Positions 34,007 through 43,146 of a DNA stretch of 46,405 nt are shown here, piece after piece. Origin of the DNA: Bacteroidales bacterium UBA5197. Its GTDB lineage: Bacteria; Bacteroidota; Bacteroidia; Bacteroidales; Lentimicrobiaceae. Under the pieces are notes generated by a model, which saw nothing but the letters and a program-made list of their open reading frames with translations, was not told the DNA's origin and did not search any database. Location of the stretch: NCBI GenBank assembly GCA_002412885.1, contig DHVX01000078.1, forward strand, positions 1-46,405, read 5' to 3'. The first letter of the stretch is position 1. Each line of letters starts with the position of its first letter. The position numbers and the translations under genes were made by a program.

Positions 34007-34570
34007 ATGGATCAGGTGGATCATTTGGTAGAAGAATGTAAATCAGGAAGTCAGCGTGCGCAAATTGAGATTTACCGTTTGTATCACAAACAGGTTTTCA
34101 ACACTTGCCTGCGATTGGTTTGCAACAAAGTTGATGCTGAGGATATGATGCAGAACGCTTTTATTGATGCATTGACCAACATCAGCAGATACAAAGGTCC
34201 GGATACATTCGCCGGCTGGATAAAACGGATTGCCGTGAACAATTGCATCGATTTCCTGAAAAAGCGAAAGATAGAACCGGAGAGCCGCGAGATGTTACCA
34301 GATATAGCTGATGAACAATCTGAAGCTGAGGAAAATGAACTGAAGTTAAAAGTTGAAACAGTTAAGGCTGCAATGAATGAGATTCATTCCGATTACAGGG
34401 TTATTCTCTCATTACACCTTTTCGAAGGGATGGACAACGAAGAAATATGCCTGATACTCAAACTAAAGGAAGGAAATGTCAGAACACGACTTTCAAGAGC
34501 GAAAAAGGCATTGCTCGAATGCATAAAAAACATTGAGGTACATCATGAAAAGAGAATGATGACTTCGTAA
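34007..34570 (+). CDS. ECF-type RNA polymerase sigma factor
   Basis: The 187-residue protein has sigma-70 region 2 (QRAQIEIYRLYHKQVFNTCLRL...DAEDMMQNAFIDAL, FAGWIKRIAVNNCIDFLKKRK) and region 4 (HSDYRVILSLHLFEGMDNEEICLILKLKEGNVRTRLSRAKKAL). It heads a four-gene operon followed by an anti-sigma-like membrane protein and two exported beta-structure proteins. The layout suggests an envelope-responsive sigma that may also drive its own operon (inference). Confidence 0.94.
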   Translation: MDQVDHLVEECKSGSQRAQIEIYRLYHKQVFNTCLRLVCNKVDAEDMMQNAFIDALTNISRYKGPDTFAGWIKRIAVNNCIDFLKKRKIEPESREMLPDIADEQSEAEENELKLKVETVKAAMNEIHSDYRVILSLHLFEGMDNEEICLILKLKEGNVRTRLSRAKKALLECIKNIEVHHEKRMMTS

Positions 34571-34587
34571 AAAAAAAGAAAGCAACA

Positions 34588-35184
34588 ATGGAATATCTCA
34601 AAAAATATATTGAAGACAATCAGGAGGAATTCAACAATTCCAGGCCTGAACCGGGACATGAAGACCGGTTTTCAGCCCGGCTGACAAACACCAGCCAGCA
34701 GAGCGAAGCAAAAAGGTTTTCGCTGATAATGAGGTATTATAAATTTGCAGCAACAGTAATAGTTCTGCTGAGTTTTGGTGCCATGATTTATGTCATCAGC
34801 AGTAAACACGAAAACGATCAAATCGCAGACAATATAATTATAACCGAAGAAATACAGCAAATAGAGCAGTTTTATCTGGCTTCTTCTGCATCAAAGCTTT
34901 CTGAAATCAATCAACTTACCTCAGGAAACCCTGAAGCCGAACAAGCACGAAATCAGATTATTCAGCAAATTGATCAGATAAAATCTGAAACAGAAACCAT
35001 AAAATCTGACCTTAATTCAGGAATTCAGAATGAAAGAATGCTCGATGCACTGAAGAATAATTACCGGATTATCAATGGTCTCCTTGACCATGTGATTGAT
35101 CAGCTTGTGCAGCAGAATGCACAACAGAATAAAACTCCTGAATCTCACTTAAAACAACAACACCATGAAATCAGATTTTCTTAA
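34588..35184 (+). CDS. anti-sigma-like single-pass membrane protein
   Basis: I do not recognise a named family. The 198-residue protein has a cytoplasmic N-terminus (MEYLKKYIEDNQEEFNNSRPEPGHEDRF, ending near residue 45). One transmembrane helix follows (FAATVIVLLSFGAMIYVIS, ~52-72), then a periplasmic helical part rich in Gln/Ile/Asn with coiled-coil spacing (IEQFYLASSASKLSEINQL ... IINGLLDHVIDQLVQQ). Position directly after an ECF sigma gene (17 bases) and the topology fit a membrane anti-sigma factor, though no known anti-sigma motif is visible. Its end overlaps the next gene by 20 bases. Confidence 0.7.
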   Translation: MEYLKKYIEDNQEEFNNSRPEPGHEDRFSARLTNTSQQSEAKRFSLIMRYYKFAATVIVLLSFGAMIYVISSKHENDQIADNIIITEEIQQIEQFYLASSASKLSEINQLTSGNPEAEQARNQIIQQIDQIKSETETIKSDLNSGIQNERMLDALKNNYRIINGLLDHVIDQLVQQNAQQNKTPESHLKQQHHEIRFS

Positions 35185-36217
35185 AAAAACAGCTTTTGTC
35201 ATACTCTTACTCTCGGTCGCCTTTTCAGGATTCAGCCAGCAAGGGTTAAAAACAAAGACAATCAAAAAAGAGTTTACCGTTGGCAAGGATGCTAAACTTA
35301 AGATTGAGACAAGCTACGGTAAAGTACACTGCAATGTGTGGGACAAAAATCAGATTTCGGTATCAGCGCTGGTTACTGTAGATGCACGCAACGATAAGGA
35401 AGCTGAACAATTGCTCGGAGAAATCACTCCGATAATCAATAACACCGGCTCATTGGTTGAAATCACTACAAAAATCGGGAACACAGGAAAGAACTTCAAA
35501 TCTAAATCCTTTTCCATCGACTATACCGTTTATATGCCGGCATCAACAGTTTTGGATATCAGCAACCGTTTCGGCGATTTATTTGTTGATGAAACCACTG
35601 CACAGTCAACAATTAATGTTGAATATGGAAACCTGAGCATTAAGAAGTTAAGCAATCCGTCAACTGAAGTAACCCTAAAGTTCAGCACCGGAAATATTGA
35701 AACAGCTGGCCGGATTAAACTAAATCTGCAATACAGCACACTCAGTCTTGGCACAACAGACTATGCTGATGTTTCATCAAAATTTACAACCTGCAACATA
35801 ACTCAGGCTACAGGACTCAAACTAGATTCAGAGTACGACACTTTTACAATCGACAAAGTTTCGGGCATGGATGGTTCAGGTAAGTTTTCGACTTTCAGGG
35901 TAGGCGAACTGATCAACCGGGCAGAGCTGAATGTGCAGTATGGAGGACTTGAAGTTTCGAAAGTAAACCCTGCATTTTCCCTGATCAATATCATTACATC
36001 TTTCAACAACATAAAACTTGGCATCCCGAATGAAGCATCATACACTTTGAATGCCGACATGAAGTTTGGAGAATGCATCTATCCGAAAGATGCAAAGGTG
36101 CAGGTAATGGAGAAGTCTTATACTTCAAAAATGTACTCAGGGACAGTAGGTTCAGCTAAAAATCCGGTTGCCAAAGTTAACATTCAAGGCAAAAACAGCG
36201 ATGTAACATTGCGCTGA
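35165..36217 (+). CDS. exported DUF4097-like beta-strand repeat protein
   Basis: The 350-residue protein has a signal peptide (MKSDFLKKTAFVILLLSVAFSGFSQ). The mature chain is built of short strands in a repeating beta-helix-like pattern: LKIETSYGKVHCNVWDKNQISVSA, LDISNRFGDLFVDE, INVEYGNLSIKKL, LNLQYSTLSLG, LNVQYGGLEVSK. This is the look of the DUF4097/adhesin-type proteins. It is located in the periplasm or on the outer membrane. It overlaps the anti-sigma-like gene by 20 bases, so translation is probably coupled. Function is unknown; the operon context suggests an envelope role. Confidence 0.75.
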   Translation: MKSDFLKKTAFVILLLSVAFSGFSQQGLKTKTIKKEFTVGKDAKLKIETSYGKVHCNVWDKNQISVSALVTVDARNDKEAEQLLGEITPIINNTGSLVEITTKIGNTGKNFKSKSFSIDYTVYMPASTVLDISNRFGDLFVDETTAQSTINVEYGNLSIKKLSNPSTEVTLKFSTGNIETAGRIKLNLQYSTLSLGTTDYADVSSKFTTCNITQATGLKLDSEYDTFTIDKVSGMDGSGKFSTFRVGELINRAELNVQYGGLEVSKVNPAFSLINIITSFNNIKLGIPNEASYTLNADMKFGECIYPKDAKVQVMEKSYTSKMYSGTVGSAKNPVAKVNIQGKNSDVTLR

Positions 36218-36273
36218 AAAATAGTATTGCGAATTAAAAACTCAAATTTACTTAACCACAAAACCAAATTACT

Positions 36274-36987
36274 ATGAAAACAAAAGCTTCTCTAACCAGG
36301 ACTCTCTTCCCGCTACTTATGATGTTTATACTGATTCTCGCCATTGCCGCAAGTGCATTTGCCGGAAAACAAGACAGACCGATCGGTAGTTTTACCGAAA
36401 TTGAAATAAGCAGCGCATTTAAAGTTGTTCTGACTCAGGGCAACACCGAAAAACTCACGCTTGAAGCCGACGAGAATATTCTCGATAAAATCATTACTGA
36501 AGTGAGAGGCAACAAACTGATTATCAAATTGGAGAATAACAACATTATCAGGAATACGAAAGAAATGACGGTTTATCTCACTTTTAAAGAACTATCGAAA
36601 ATCAGCCTGAGTGGTGCTGTAAACCTGAGCGGAACCAACGCTATGAAGTTCAATGATCTGGACATTGATGGAAGCGGAAGCTCCAAAATTGACCTCGATC
36701 TCACCACAAAAAAACTAAAGTTGGATCTCAGCGGAGCTTCTACAATTGTTCTCAAAGGAACCGGAACTTCATTGGCAGCCGATTTTAGCGGAGCATCGTC
36801 GCTCAAAGCCGAAGACTTCAAAGTCAAATCATGCGCAATAGATTGCAGCGGAGCATCTTCAATCATTGTAAATGCCTCTGAAAAATTAAGAGTTGAGGGA
36901 AGTGGTGCTTCCAAAATAAAATACACCGGAAATCCTGCAATCGTTGAAACCGATTTAAGCGGAGCAAGCAAAATCAGCAAGATATAA
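36274..36987 (+). CDS. head GIN domain-containing protein (DUF2807)
   Basis: A 237-residue exported protein: signal ending AIAASAFA. The mature part is the DUF2807 'head GIN' domain, starting with FTEIEISSAFKVVLTQG and continuing in repeated rungs with a G/D-L-S-G-A-S motif: LSGAVNLSG, IDGSGSSKID, LSGASTIVL, FSGASSLKA, CSGASSIIV, GSGASKIKY and LSGASKISKI. The ladder pattern indicates a right-handed beta-helix on the cell surface or in the periplasm. It is last in the sigma operon, 56 bases after the DUF4097-like gene, and is followed by a strong terminator. Confidence 0.9.
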   Translation: MKTKASLTRTLFPLLMMFILILAIAASAFAGKQDRPIGSFTEIEISSAFKVVLTQGNTEKLTLEADENILDKIITEVRGNKLIIKLENNNIIRNTKEMTVYLTFKELSKISLSGAVNLSGTNAMKFNDLDIDGSGSSKIDLDLTTKKLKLDLSGASTIVLKGTGTSLAADFSGASSLKAEDFKVKSCAIDCSGASSIIVNASEKLRVEGSGASKIKYTGNPAIVETDLSGASKISKI

Positions 36988-37014
36988 AGTAACTCTCTTC
37001 CCCTGAAAGGGACT

Positions 37015-37055
37015 AAAAAAAATACCTTCCGAAGCCCATCCGGAAGGTATTTTTT
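37015..37055. terminator. bidirectional terminator between the sigma operon and ligA
   Basis: An 11-bp GC-containing stem (AATACCTTCCG/CGGAAGGTATT), flanked by A-run and T-run that extend the pairing, with a 9-base loop. It serves both convergent transcripts. Confidence 0.92.
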
Positions 37056-37090
37056 ATTGACAATGCCACTCAGACCCAAAACTGCAATGG

Positions 37091-39136
37091 TTATTGTATC
37101 ATTTGCAGATAATCTTCCTCAGATATAATTTTAACGCCCAGGTCTTCAGCTTTTCGACGTTTTTCGGGTCCCATGTTTTCGCCGGCAAGCACAAAATCAG
37201 TTTTTGATGAGATGGAACCACTCACTTTGCCGCCGTTCAATTCAATTGATAGCTTTATACCATCTCTCGAAAAACCGGCAAATACCCCGCTTACCACGAA
37301 TGTCTTTCCATCCAGAACTCTGGATATTGCAGTTACATTCTCCTCTGTTTTCATTTTTACTCCGGAAGCTTCCAAGCGCTGAATCATTCTGATACTTGAT
37401 TCATCAGCAAAATACGCCAATATGCTTCCTGCAATTTTATCCCCGATTTCGTCAACCGAAACAAGTTCATCGTAACTGGCTTTTAAAAGATTGTCAATAC
37501 TGTTAAAATGCCTGGCCAGCTTTTTTGCAACGGTTTCGCCAACATGACGTATGCCAATGGCAAACAAAACCCTTTCAAACGGAACACTCTTCGATTTTGA
37601 GATACCATCCAGAATATTCTGTACTGTTTTCTCCCTGAAACTTACTTTCTTCCCGGGTTTACCTTCATCAACCTGAATTACTTTCTCAAGACCCAGCAAT
37701 TGCTCATAAGTCAGATCAAACAAATCGGCAGGATCAAGCACAAGTCCTTTATCAAACAACACCTCGATCTTACCTTCGCCAAGACTATCAATATTCATGG
37801 CCTTCCGGCTGATAAAATGCTCAAGTTTTCCTTTTATCTGGGGAGGGCATCCCTTATCATTCGGACAATACCACGCTGACTCGCCATCAGCCCTTTGCAA
37901 AGGAGAGCTACATTCAGGGCAATGTGAAATAAAAATTGTATGCGCCGAATCAGCATGTCTGACTGAAAAGTCAACTGCAGTAATTTTAGGAATAATCTCC
38001 CCTCCTTTCTCCACATGCACAAAATCCCCGACCCTCACATCCAATGCCATCATAAAATCAGCATTATGCAATGAGGCCCGTTTTACAGTAGTTCCGGCAA
38101 GCAATACCGGTTCTAGATTAGCCACAGGAGTAACTGCACCTGTTCTTCCAACCTGATAATCAATAGACAACAACCGGGTAACTGCTTCTTCGGCTTTGAA
38201 TTTATAAGCTATTGCCCATCTGGGCGATTTCGATGTGAAGCCAAGTTTTTCCTGTTGACGTATTGAATTGACCTTAATAACCACACCATCAATTTCAAAC
38301 TCAAGATGACTTCTTCCCTGATTTACTTCTTCAATAAATTCAACGATTTGTCCGATATTTTTTGCTCTGGTTCGGATATCGCTAACCCTGAATCCCCAAC
38401 TTTTTAACAGATTCAAACGATCGAAGTGCGATTCACTATCAATGCCATCTCCCATAAGGTTATAGAAGAAAGCATTCAGCGGCCGCTGTGCCACTATCGA
38501 TGAATCTTGTGTTTTCAGGGTTCCGGCAGTAGCGTTGCGGGGGTTTGCAAAAAGCTGTTCACCTTCTTCAGCTCTGGCCCGGTTCATGCGGTCGAAACCG
38601 GCACGGGGCATGTAAATCTCGCCCCGTACTTCAAATTCAGGAGGATAATTGCCGGTATTTAATATTAAAGGAATACTTTGAATTGTACGCACATTGACAG
38701 TTACATCATCGCCCTGAACACCATCTCCACGGGTAACCGCCTGAATAAGCTTCCCTGACTTATAGGTTAAACTTATGGAAACCCCGTCGATTTTAAGTTC
38801 TGCAACATATTCATAGGGTTCGACCAATATTTTCTGAACCCTTTTGTCAAAATCAATCAATTCAGCTTCTGAATAAGTATTGTCAAGCGAAAGCATAGAA
38901 TACCGATGCTTTACAGCTTTAAACACTTTGGTAATTTCACCTCCAACCCTTTGGGTAGGACTGTTTGGATCAAGAAATTCCGGAAACGCTTTTTCGAGCG
39001 ACTCGAGCTCCTTCAGGAGAAAGTCAAAATCATAATCACTAATTTCAGGTGCAGCTTTTTGATAGTATAGATAATTATGATGTCTGATAATTTCAACAAG
39101 CTCCCTGATCCGCATCAAAGCATCTGACTTTTCCAT
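37091..39136 (-). CDS. ligA: NAD-dependent DNA ligase LigA
   Basis: Seals nicks in replication and repair using NAD+. At 681 residues it has standard length. The adenylation motif AELKIDG carries catalytic Lys115. The order is: N-terminal Ia domain (YYQKAAPEISDYDFDFL), adenylation domain, OB-fold (VGRTGAVTPVANLEPVLLAGTTVKRASLHN), Cys4 zinc finger (CPECSSPLQ ... WYCPNDKGC), helix-hairpin-helix region (FAIGIRHVGETVAKKLA) and C-terminal BRCT (LDGKTFVVSGVF...). All parts are intact. The start ATG at 39136 is normal. It is monocistronic and ends at the shared bidirectional terminator. Confidence 0.98.
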   Translation of the reverse strand: MEKSDALMRIRELVEIIRHHNYLYYQKAAPEISDYDFDFLLKELESLEKAFPEFLDPNSPTQRVGGEITKVFKAVKHRYSMLSLDNTYSEAELIDFDKRVQKILVEPYEYVAELKIDGVSISLTYKSGKLIQAVTRGDGVQGDDVTVNVRTIQSIPLILNTGNYPPEFEVRGEIYMPRAGFDRMNRARAEEGEQLFANPRNATAGTLKTQDSSIVAQRPLNAFFYNLMGDGIDSESHFDRLNLLKSWGFRVSDIRTRAKNIGQIVEFIEEVNQGRSHLEFEIDGVVIKVNSIRQQEKLGFTSKSPRWAIAYKFKAEEAVTRLLSIDYQVGRTGAVTPVANLEPVLLAGTTVKRASLHNADFMMALDVRVGDFVHVEKGGEIIPKITAVDFSVRHADSAHTIFISHCPECSSPLQRADGESAWYCPNDKGCPPQIKGKLEHFISRKAMNIDSLGEGKIEVLFDKGLVLDPADLFDLTYEQLLGLEKVIQVDEGKPGKKVSFREKTVQNILDGISKSKSVPFERVLFAIGIRHVGETVAKKLARHFNSIDNLLKASYDELVSVDEIGDKIAGSILAYFADESSIRMIQRLEASGVKMKTEENVTAISRVLDGKTFVVSGVFAGFSRDGIKLSIELNGGKVSGSISSKTDFVLAGENMGPEKRRKAEDLGVKIISEEDYLQMIQ

Positions 39137-39349
39137 AAAACAGTTAATAAATCGCGTTTATCTGGTTAAAATTAAAAAAAATGCCACAACAAAATCAGGG
39201 TTCTCCTTAAAAATGAGATTGGCAGCCGAAATCGAAAATGCAGTCACACAGCAGAAGCTTTCTTATTAACACAAACTGTCAGTCAGCTGAGAGCAATAAA
39301 TATTCAGGAACAAGAGATTCAGGAAATCAAAAATCCGGCATAAAATGGT

Positions 39350-39952
39350 TTATGCTGAGACCTGTTTGCAACCCATAACACAAAGTTGCTCAATTTCTTT
39401 CAGGTTCTGAATTTTTCTGTCATGACGAAGTTGGTAGGCTGAATCAGTCAGATATTTGTGGTTTTTTAAAAAGTTCATTTGAATGACATACCATTCCTTC
39501 AGATCTATTTTGTTGCCCGCATATTCCCACTCTAACCTTAGTTTCTGAGCGATAACAAAAAAATCGGCTCGTCCAAGGTAATCCAGATCAGCATCACAAA
39601 GCACTCTCTCCATTAGCGTTGAAGCATTTTGAGGCAGTTTGGTTGACATAATCATATTTTGAATTATCTCAATTTCTTCCTGTGGATACCCAAAGGAAGG
39701 AAGAATCTCTCCGGCAATAGCAGCTGAATGTGCTTCATGATCATCAAAGCTAACTGTTATTCCTGAATCATGAAATAATGCTGCAGCCCTGAGCAAATCA
39801 GTTTCGTATTTGGTCAGGCCTTCGAGATTTGCCAGACGAATTGCAGCATCATGCACATCAAGAGTATGATCGGCGCTGTGATAGACTATTGTAGAAGGCA
39901 GCTCCCTCTTCATTTTTTCGATAATAAAATCAGCAAGGTTTGTCAGGTTCAT
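39350..39952 (-). CDS. HD-domain putative phosphohydrolase
   Basis: The 200-residue soluble protein has the metal-binding HD signature: His25 and His29 (YHSADHT), His61-Asp62 in ALFHDSG, His72/His75 in DDHEAHSAAI and a later Asp in LCDADLDYLG. The fold is like the HD/PDEase proteins that hydrolyse nucleotides or phosphodiesters; the substrate is not determined. It lies alone, 213 bases from ligA. Confidence 0.88.
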   Translation of the reverse strand: MNLTNLADFIIEKMKRELPSTIVYHSADHTLDVHDAAIRLANLEGLTKYETDLLRAAALFHDSGITVSFDDHEAHSAAIAGEILPSFGYPQEEIEIIQNMIMSTKLPQNASTLMERVLCDADLDYLGRADFFVIAQKLRLEWEYAGNKIDLKEWYVIQMNFLKNHKYLTDSAYQLRHDRKIQNLKEIEQLCVMGCKQVSA

Positions 39953-40032
39953 TTTCGATTGTGTTGCATCTGTATTACATCAGGCTCTTGCCCACTTCGC
40001 ACATTTATTTTACAATAGGAACGGCCTGTTAT

Positions 40033-40059
40033 AAAAAAAGCTCCGGCCGAAGCAGGAGC
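40033..40059 (-). terminator. intrinsic terminator of the universal stress protein gene
   Basis: On the minus strand the stem GCTCC-t-GC/GC-c-GGAGC (one mismatch) with a TTCG tetraloop is followed by seven T, 22 bases after the stop codon. Confidence 0.85.
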
Positions 40060-40081
40060 CTTTGTTTGGTAAAACTCCGGA

Positions 40082-40924
40082 TTATAGACCAAGAACCTCG
40101 TAATTAAACTTTCTTGGATTGATGCACATCACCGGAATCTGGGAAGTATTGAAGATTATATCTTCATCATAACTACCCAGCAAATAAGTGCCAAATCCCT
40201 TTTCAGGATTGGTCATGATCATAATCAGGTCTGCATTCAGTGTTGTGGAATAGTCAATAACCTGTTTTGCAAAATTTGAACTTTTTCCTGAAGTACGCTC
40301 AGTATAAGCTACATTATTCTTTGCAAAATAACCTGCAATTTGTTTAGAAGCCTGATAAACAGCATCATTGGCCTCACCAATAAGATAAATGTGAATGGTT
40401 GCATTGAATTTCTTTGCAACATAAACAGCCCAACGGGTTTTCTCAAGAGGTCCGGCTTCGCTGGTTATTGGCAATACAATACTTTTATAACCCTGCTTAA
40501 ATGCACGCTTCTGAACAACAATAGTTGGTGCTGGCGATGAAGTTACAACTTTCAGGGCAAAACTTCCGGTCAGATGCTGAAGTCCGACTTTGCCATGTGT
40601 CCCCAGAAATACCATATTTACTCCGAAATCCTTTGCAACTTCGCCGATTTCAGTGAAAATACTCCCCTCTCTGGTAATGGTATCAACCGTTACTCCGTAT
40701 TTAGAGTTCAGCTCAGTTGCAATTTCTTTAAGCTTTTCCTCAATAGAATGAGGTGCGAGGTTTTCATTTTTCAAAAATGCCTTTGTATCACTGTTGATAA
40801 CATGCAGAAGGAGTACTTTTTGATTAAGTAATCCAGCGGCTTCGGCAGCCTGATTGGCTGCATTGGCACATACTTCTGAAAAATCAGTCGGAACTAAAAT
40901 GATGTCTTTCAATGTTGCATCCAT
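40082..40924 (-). CDS. tandem-domain universal stress protein (UspA family)
   Basis: The 280-residue cytosolic protein is made of two UspA modules. The first (residues ~5-145) opens ILVPTDFSEVCANAANQAA and has the nucleotide-loop pattern GTHGKVGLQHLTGS. The second (residues ~146-275) opens KSIVLPITSEAGPLEKTRWAV and ends in LIMIMTNPEKGFGTYLLGSYDEDIIFNTSQIPVMCI, a degenerate version. Family members respond to starvation and energy stress. On the minus strand TATTTTTG lies 61 bases upstream. Confidence 0.93.
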   Translation of the reverse strand: MDATLKDIILVPTDFSEVCANAANQAAEAAGLLNQKVLLLHVINSDTKAFLKNENLAPHSIEEKLKEIATELNSKYGVTVDTITREGSIFTEIGEVAKDFGVNMVFLGTHGKVGLQHLTGSFALKVVTSSPAPTIVVQKRAFKQGYKSIVLPITSEAGPLEKTRWAVYVAKKFNATIHIYLIGEANDAVYQASKQIAGYFAKNNVAYTERTSGKSSNFAKQVIDYSTTLNADLIMIMTNPEKGFGTYLLGSYDEDIIFNTSQIPVMCINPRKFNYEVLGL

Positions 40925-40985
40925 GGGTTAAACTATTAGTTGATTTATTTCGTGGTGATTCAAGATGTTTGACATTCACAAGTGA

Positions 40986-40993
40986 CAAAAATA
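40986..40993 (-). promoter_or_regulatory. -7 element upstream of the universal stress protein gene
   Basis: The minus strand reads TATTTTTG (exact TAnnTTTG match), 61 bases before the ATG. The -33 box is not evident. Confidence 0.35.
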
Positions 40994-41171
40994 CAAGAAA
41001 ATATGGACTAATTATAATCTCCATAGGAAATTATCAAACAAAATGTAAACAGATTCTGACAGCTTATGTTTAATATTAGTAAGGATATTACTTTTTTCTT
41101 TTTTCTCTATAAATTTGAGATGATTATTCAAATCATCAATCCAAAAACTCTTTTTGGTAAATCTTTAAAAA

Positions 41172-42943
41172 ATGGACTTAACCTTTACAGTTGTTTCCTG
41201 GATTCTTTTTGCAGCTGCGGTAATCTCGGGAATAATAGCAATTTACAGCCATTAAAAGGTTATTCCAATCATCAGATCTTTTTTACCCTGATGATGATCA
41301 TGATTGCAGAATGGGCAATTATGTCAACTCTGGAGTCTGCGGCGCTTGAAATACCCTCCAAAATTTTTTGGTCAAAACTTGAATATATCGGAGCTCTGAC
41401 TTCATCCGTCTTTTTTCTCAGGTACGCGATTGGCGTTGCCGAAATCAGAAACAAGTGGTGTACCAAAAACTTTTTCATCTTCTGGATTATACCGGTAGCC
41501 ATCATTCTGCTTGCTTCAACCAACGAACTACACAACTTCATCTCGTGCAGTTTTTCGTGGAGCCCGGCCGGCAATAATATTCTCACTTATCATCATGGTC
41601 CTGGATTTATGGTGGCAATGGGATACTCTCTTTCGATGGTAGGAATTGCACTCTTTAATATCATAAAAGCGCTTCCTGAAATGCCGTTTTATCTTCAAAC
41701 GTCAGGCATGGTCTGTTATTATTGCCAGTATTTCCCCGGTTATTTCAGCTATTATTTATGTCACAAAAAATTCTCCCGTTGAAGGACTGAATATTACGGT
41801 GATGCGTTTTCTCTTAACAGGTTTAGTCCTGCTATTTGGAATAACCAGATATAAAATTTTTGATATTGCGCCATTCGCCAGAAGGCGACTAACCGGAATA
41901 CTCAGAGATGGAATTTTAATAATCGACCAGGATAGTAAAATCATCTACCATAATCCGGCTGCCTCCGAGATGCTGAACATCAGATCGAAGTATTTTTACT
42001 CCGATCTAAAGAATATTGAATGGCTATATAATATATGTATCGAATATCTCAACAAAAGCTCATCCGATAAAGAGTTAATTGCGCAAGGGCCCGATGACCT
42101 CTGGCTCAATATTCAGATCATCAAAATTACTGATGACACCAAAATTATAAAGGTCATCTCCTTGTTTTAAGGAATGTTACCATTAGCAAAAAATTAGAAA
42201 TACAAACCTCAGGACTGAATGATGTTCTTTTTAATTCTCACAAACAACTTCTTGAGCTTAATGCTCAAAAAGATAAAATACTCTCGATTATCGGCCACGA
42301 TCTTAAAACCCCTTTCCATTAGATTAACAGCCTCTCACAAATACTCAAAGAAGATTTTAATAGTCTTGATAAAGACACCACTTTAGATTTGATTGACGAT
42401 ATTCTCAAAGCATCAGAAAATGGATATAAAATTCTTGAAGAAATTCTGGAATGGGCTAAAACCCAAAGAGACAGCACAGTTCTAGATCCTCAGCAAATCA
42501 ATATTCTTATACTTATCGAAGAAATTATCGACAGCCTTATTATTACTGCAGCCAACAAAAGAATTGAATTTATCAAAGTCATTCCTGAAAATGCTGTATT
42601 TTACGCTGATAAGAATATGACCACCATTGTTTCCCGGAATCTTCTGTCGAATGCAATCAAATTTTCTCATCCCGGCGGAAAAATAATACTCTCATCCGCA
42701 TTAGAAAGCAGAAAAGCAACTACAAGTATCCAGAATTTTGGAGTTGGAATTTCTCCGAATGAATTATCTTCACTCTTAACCAATACTTTTAAAACAAGCA
42801 GACAGGGAGCCCTGGGCGAAAAAGGAACAGGACAGGGACTGCTTTTAAGCCGGGAACTTATTTTTAAAAATAACGGAAGTATTGAGGTAGAAAGTGAACA
42901 AGAAAAAGGCACAACCTTTAAAATCATTCTTCCGGTTGAATAA
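41172..42943 (+). pseudogene. 7TM-PAS-histidine kinase, disrupted by three frameshifts and a stop
   Basis: Pieces in different frames add up to one membrane histidine kinase. An ATG at 41172 opens a first hydrophobic helix (MDLTFTVVSWILF...) that stops at 41253. The rest of the 7TM sensor (HQIFFTLMMIMIAEWAIM, WSKLEYIGALTSS) continues in another frame. Near 41690-41700 the frame changes again into RQAWSVIIASISPVISAI... followed by a PAS domain (ILRDGILIIDQDSKIIYHNPAA). Near 42165-42172 a third shift occurs. The H-box IIGHDLKTPF is cut by a TAG at 42320-42322, and the HATPase_c part runs intact to 42943 (GTGQGLLLSRELI, GTTFKIILPVE). Four lesions in one gene while all neighbours are intact indicate a true pseudogene. 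Confidence 0.88.
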
Positions 42944-43068
42944 ACGACAACATTAAAGGGTGTAGAGAAGCACAATGCCAATTGCATGATTCCGCTATAT
43001 TGTTTAAAATCCGAATTTAAATGTAGTCCCGCATTCTCAATCAAAAAACACCAACCACGTTTTCGATT

Positions 43069-43101
43069 TTTCCAAACAATGACATTTATTGCCTATTTTT
43101 G
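43069..43101 (+). promoter_or_regulatory. promoter of the alpha-amylase gene
   Basis: TATTTTTG at 43094-43101 is an exact -7 element. TTTC at 43069-43072 is a weak -33 with a 21-base spacer. It lies 45 bases before the ATG and supports the start at 43147. Confidence 0.5.
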
Positions 43102-43146
43102 TGGATTATAATTGATCACCAATTCATTAACCGACCAATAACTTAC

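Noticed and set aside
36573..37079. 168-codon minus-strand frame across the head-GIN gene
   Set aside because: A shadow caused by the repetitive codons of the real plus-strand gene; it also crosses the terminator.
42320..42322. Possible recoded TAG (readthrough) in the histidine kinase H-box
   Set aside because: The same gene also has three frameshifts, so recoding does not rescue it; TAG ends other genes normally here (for example the saccharopine dehydrogenase-like gene).
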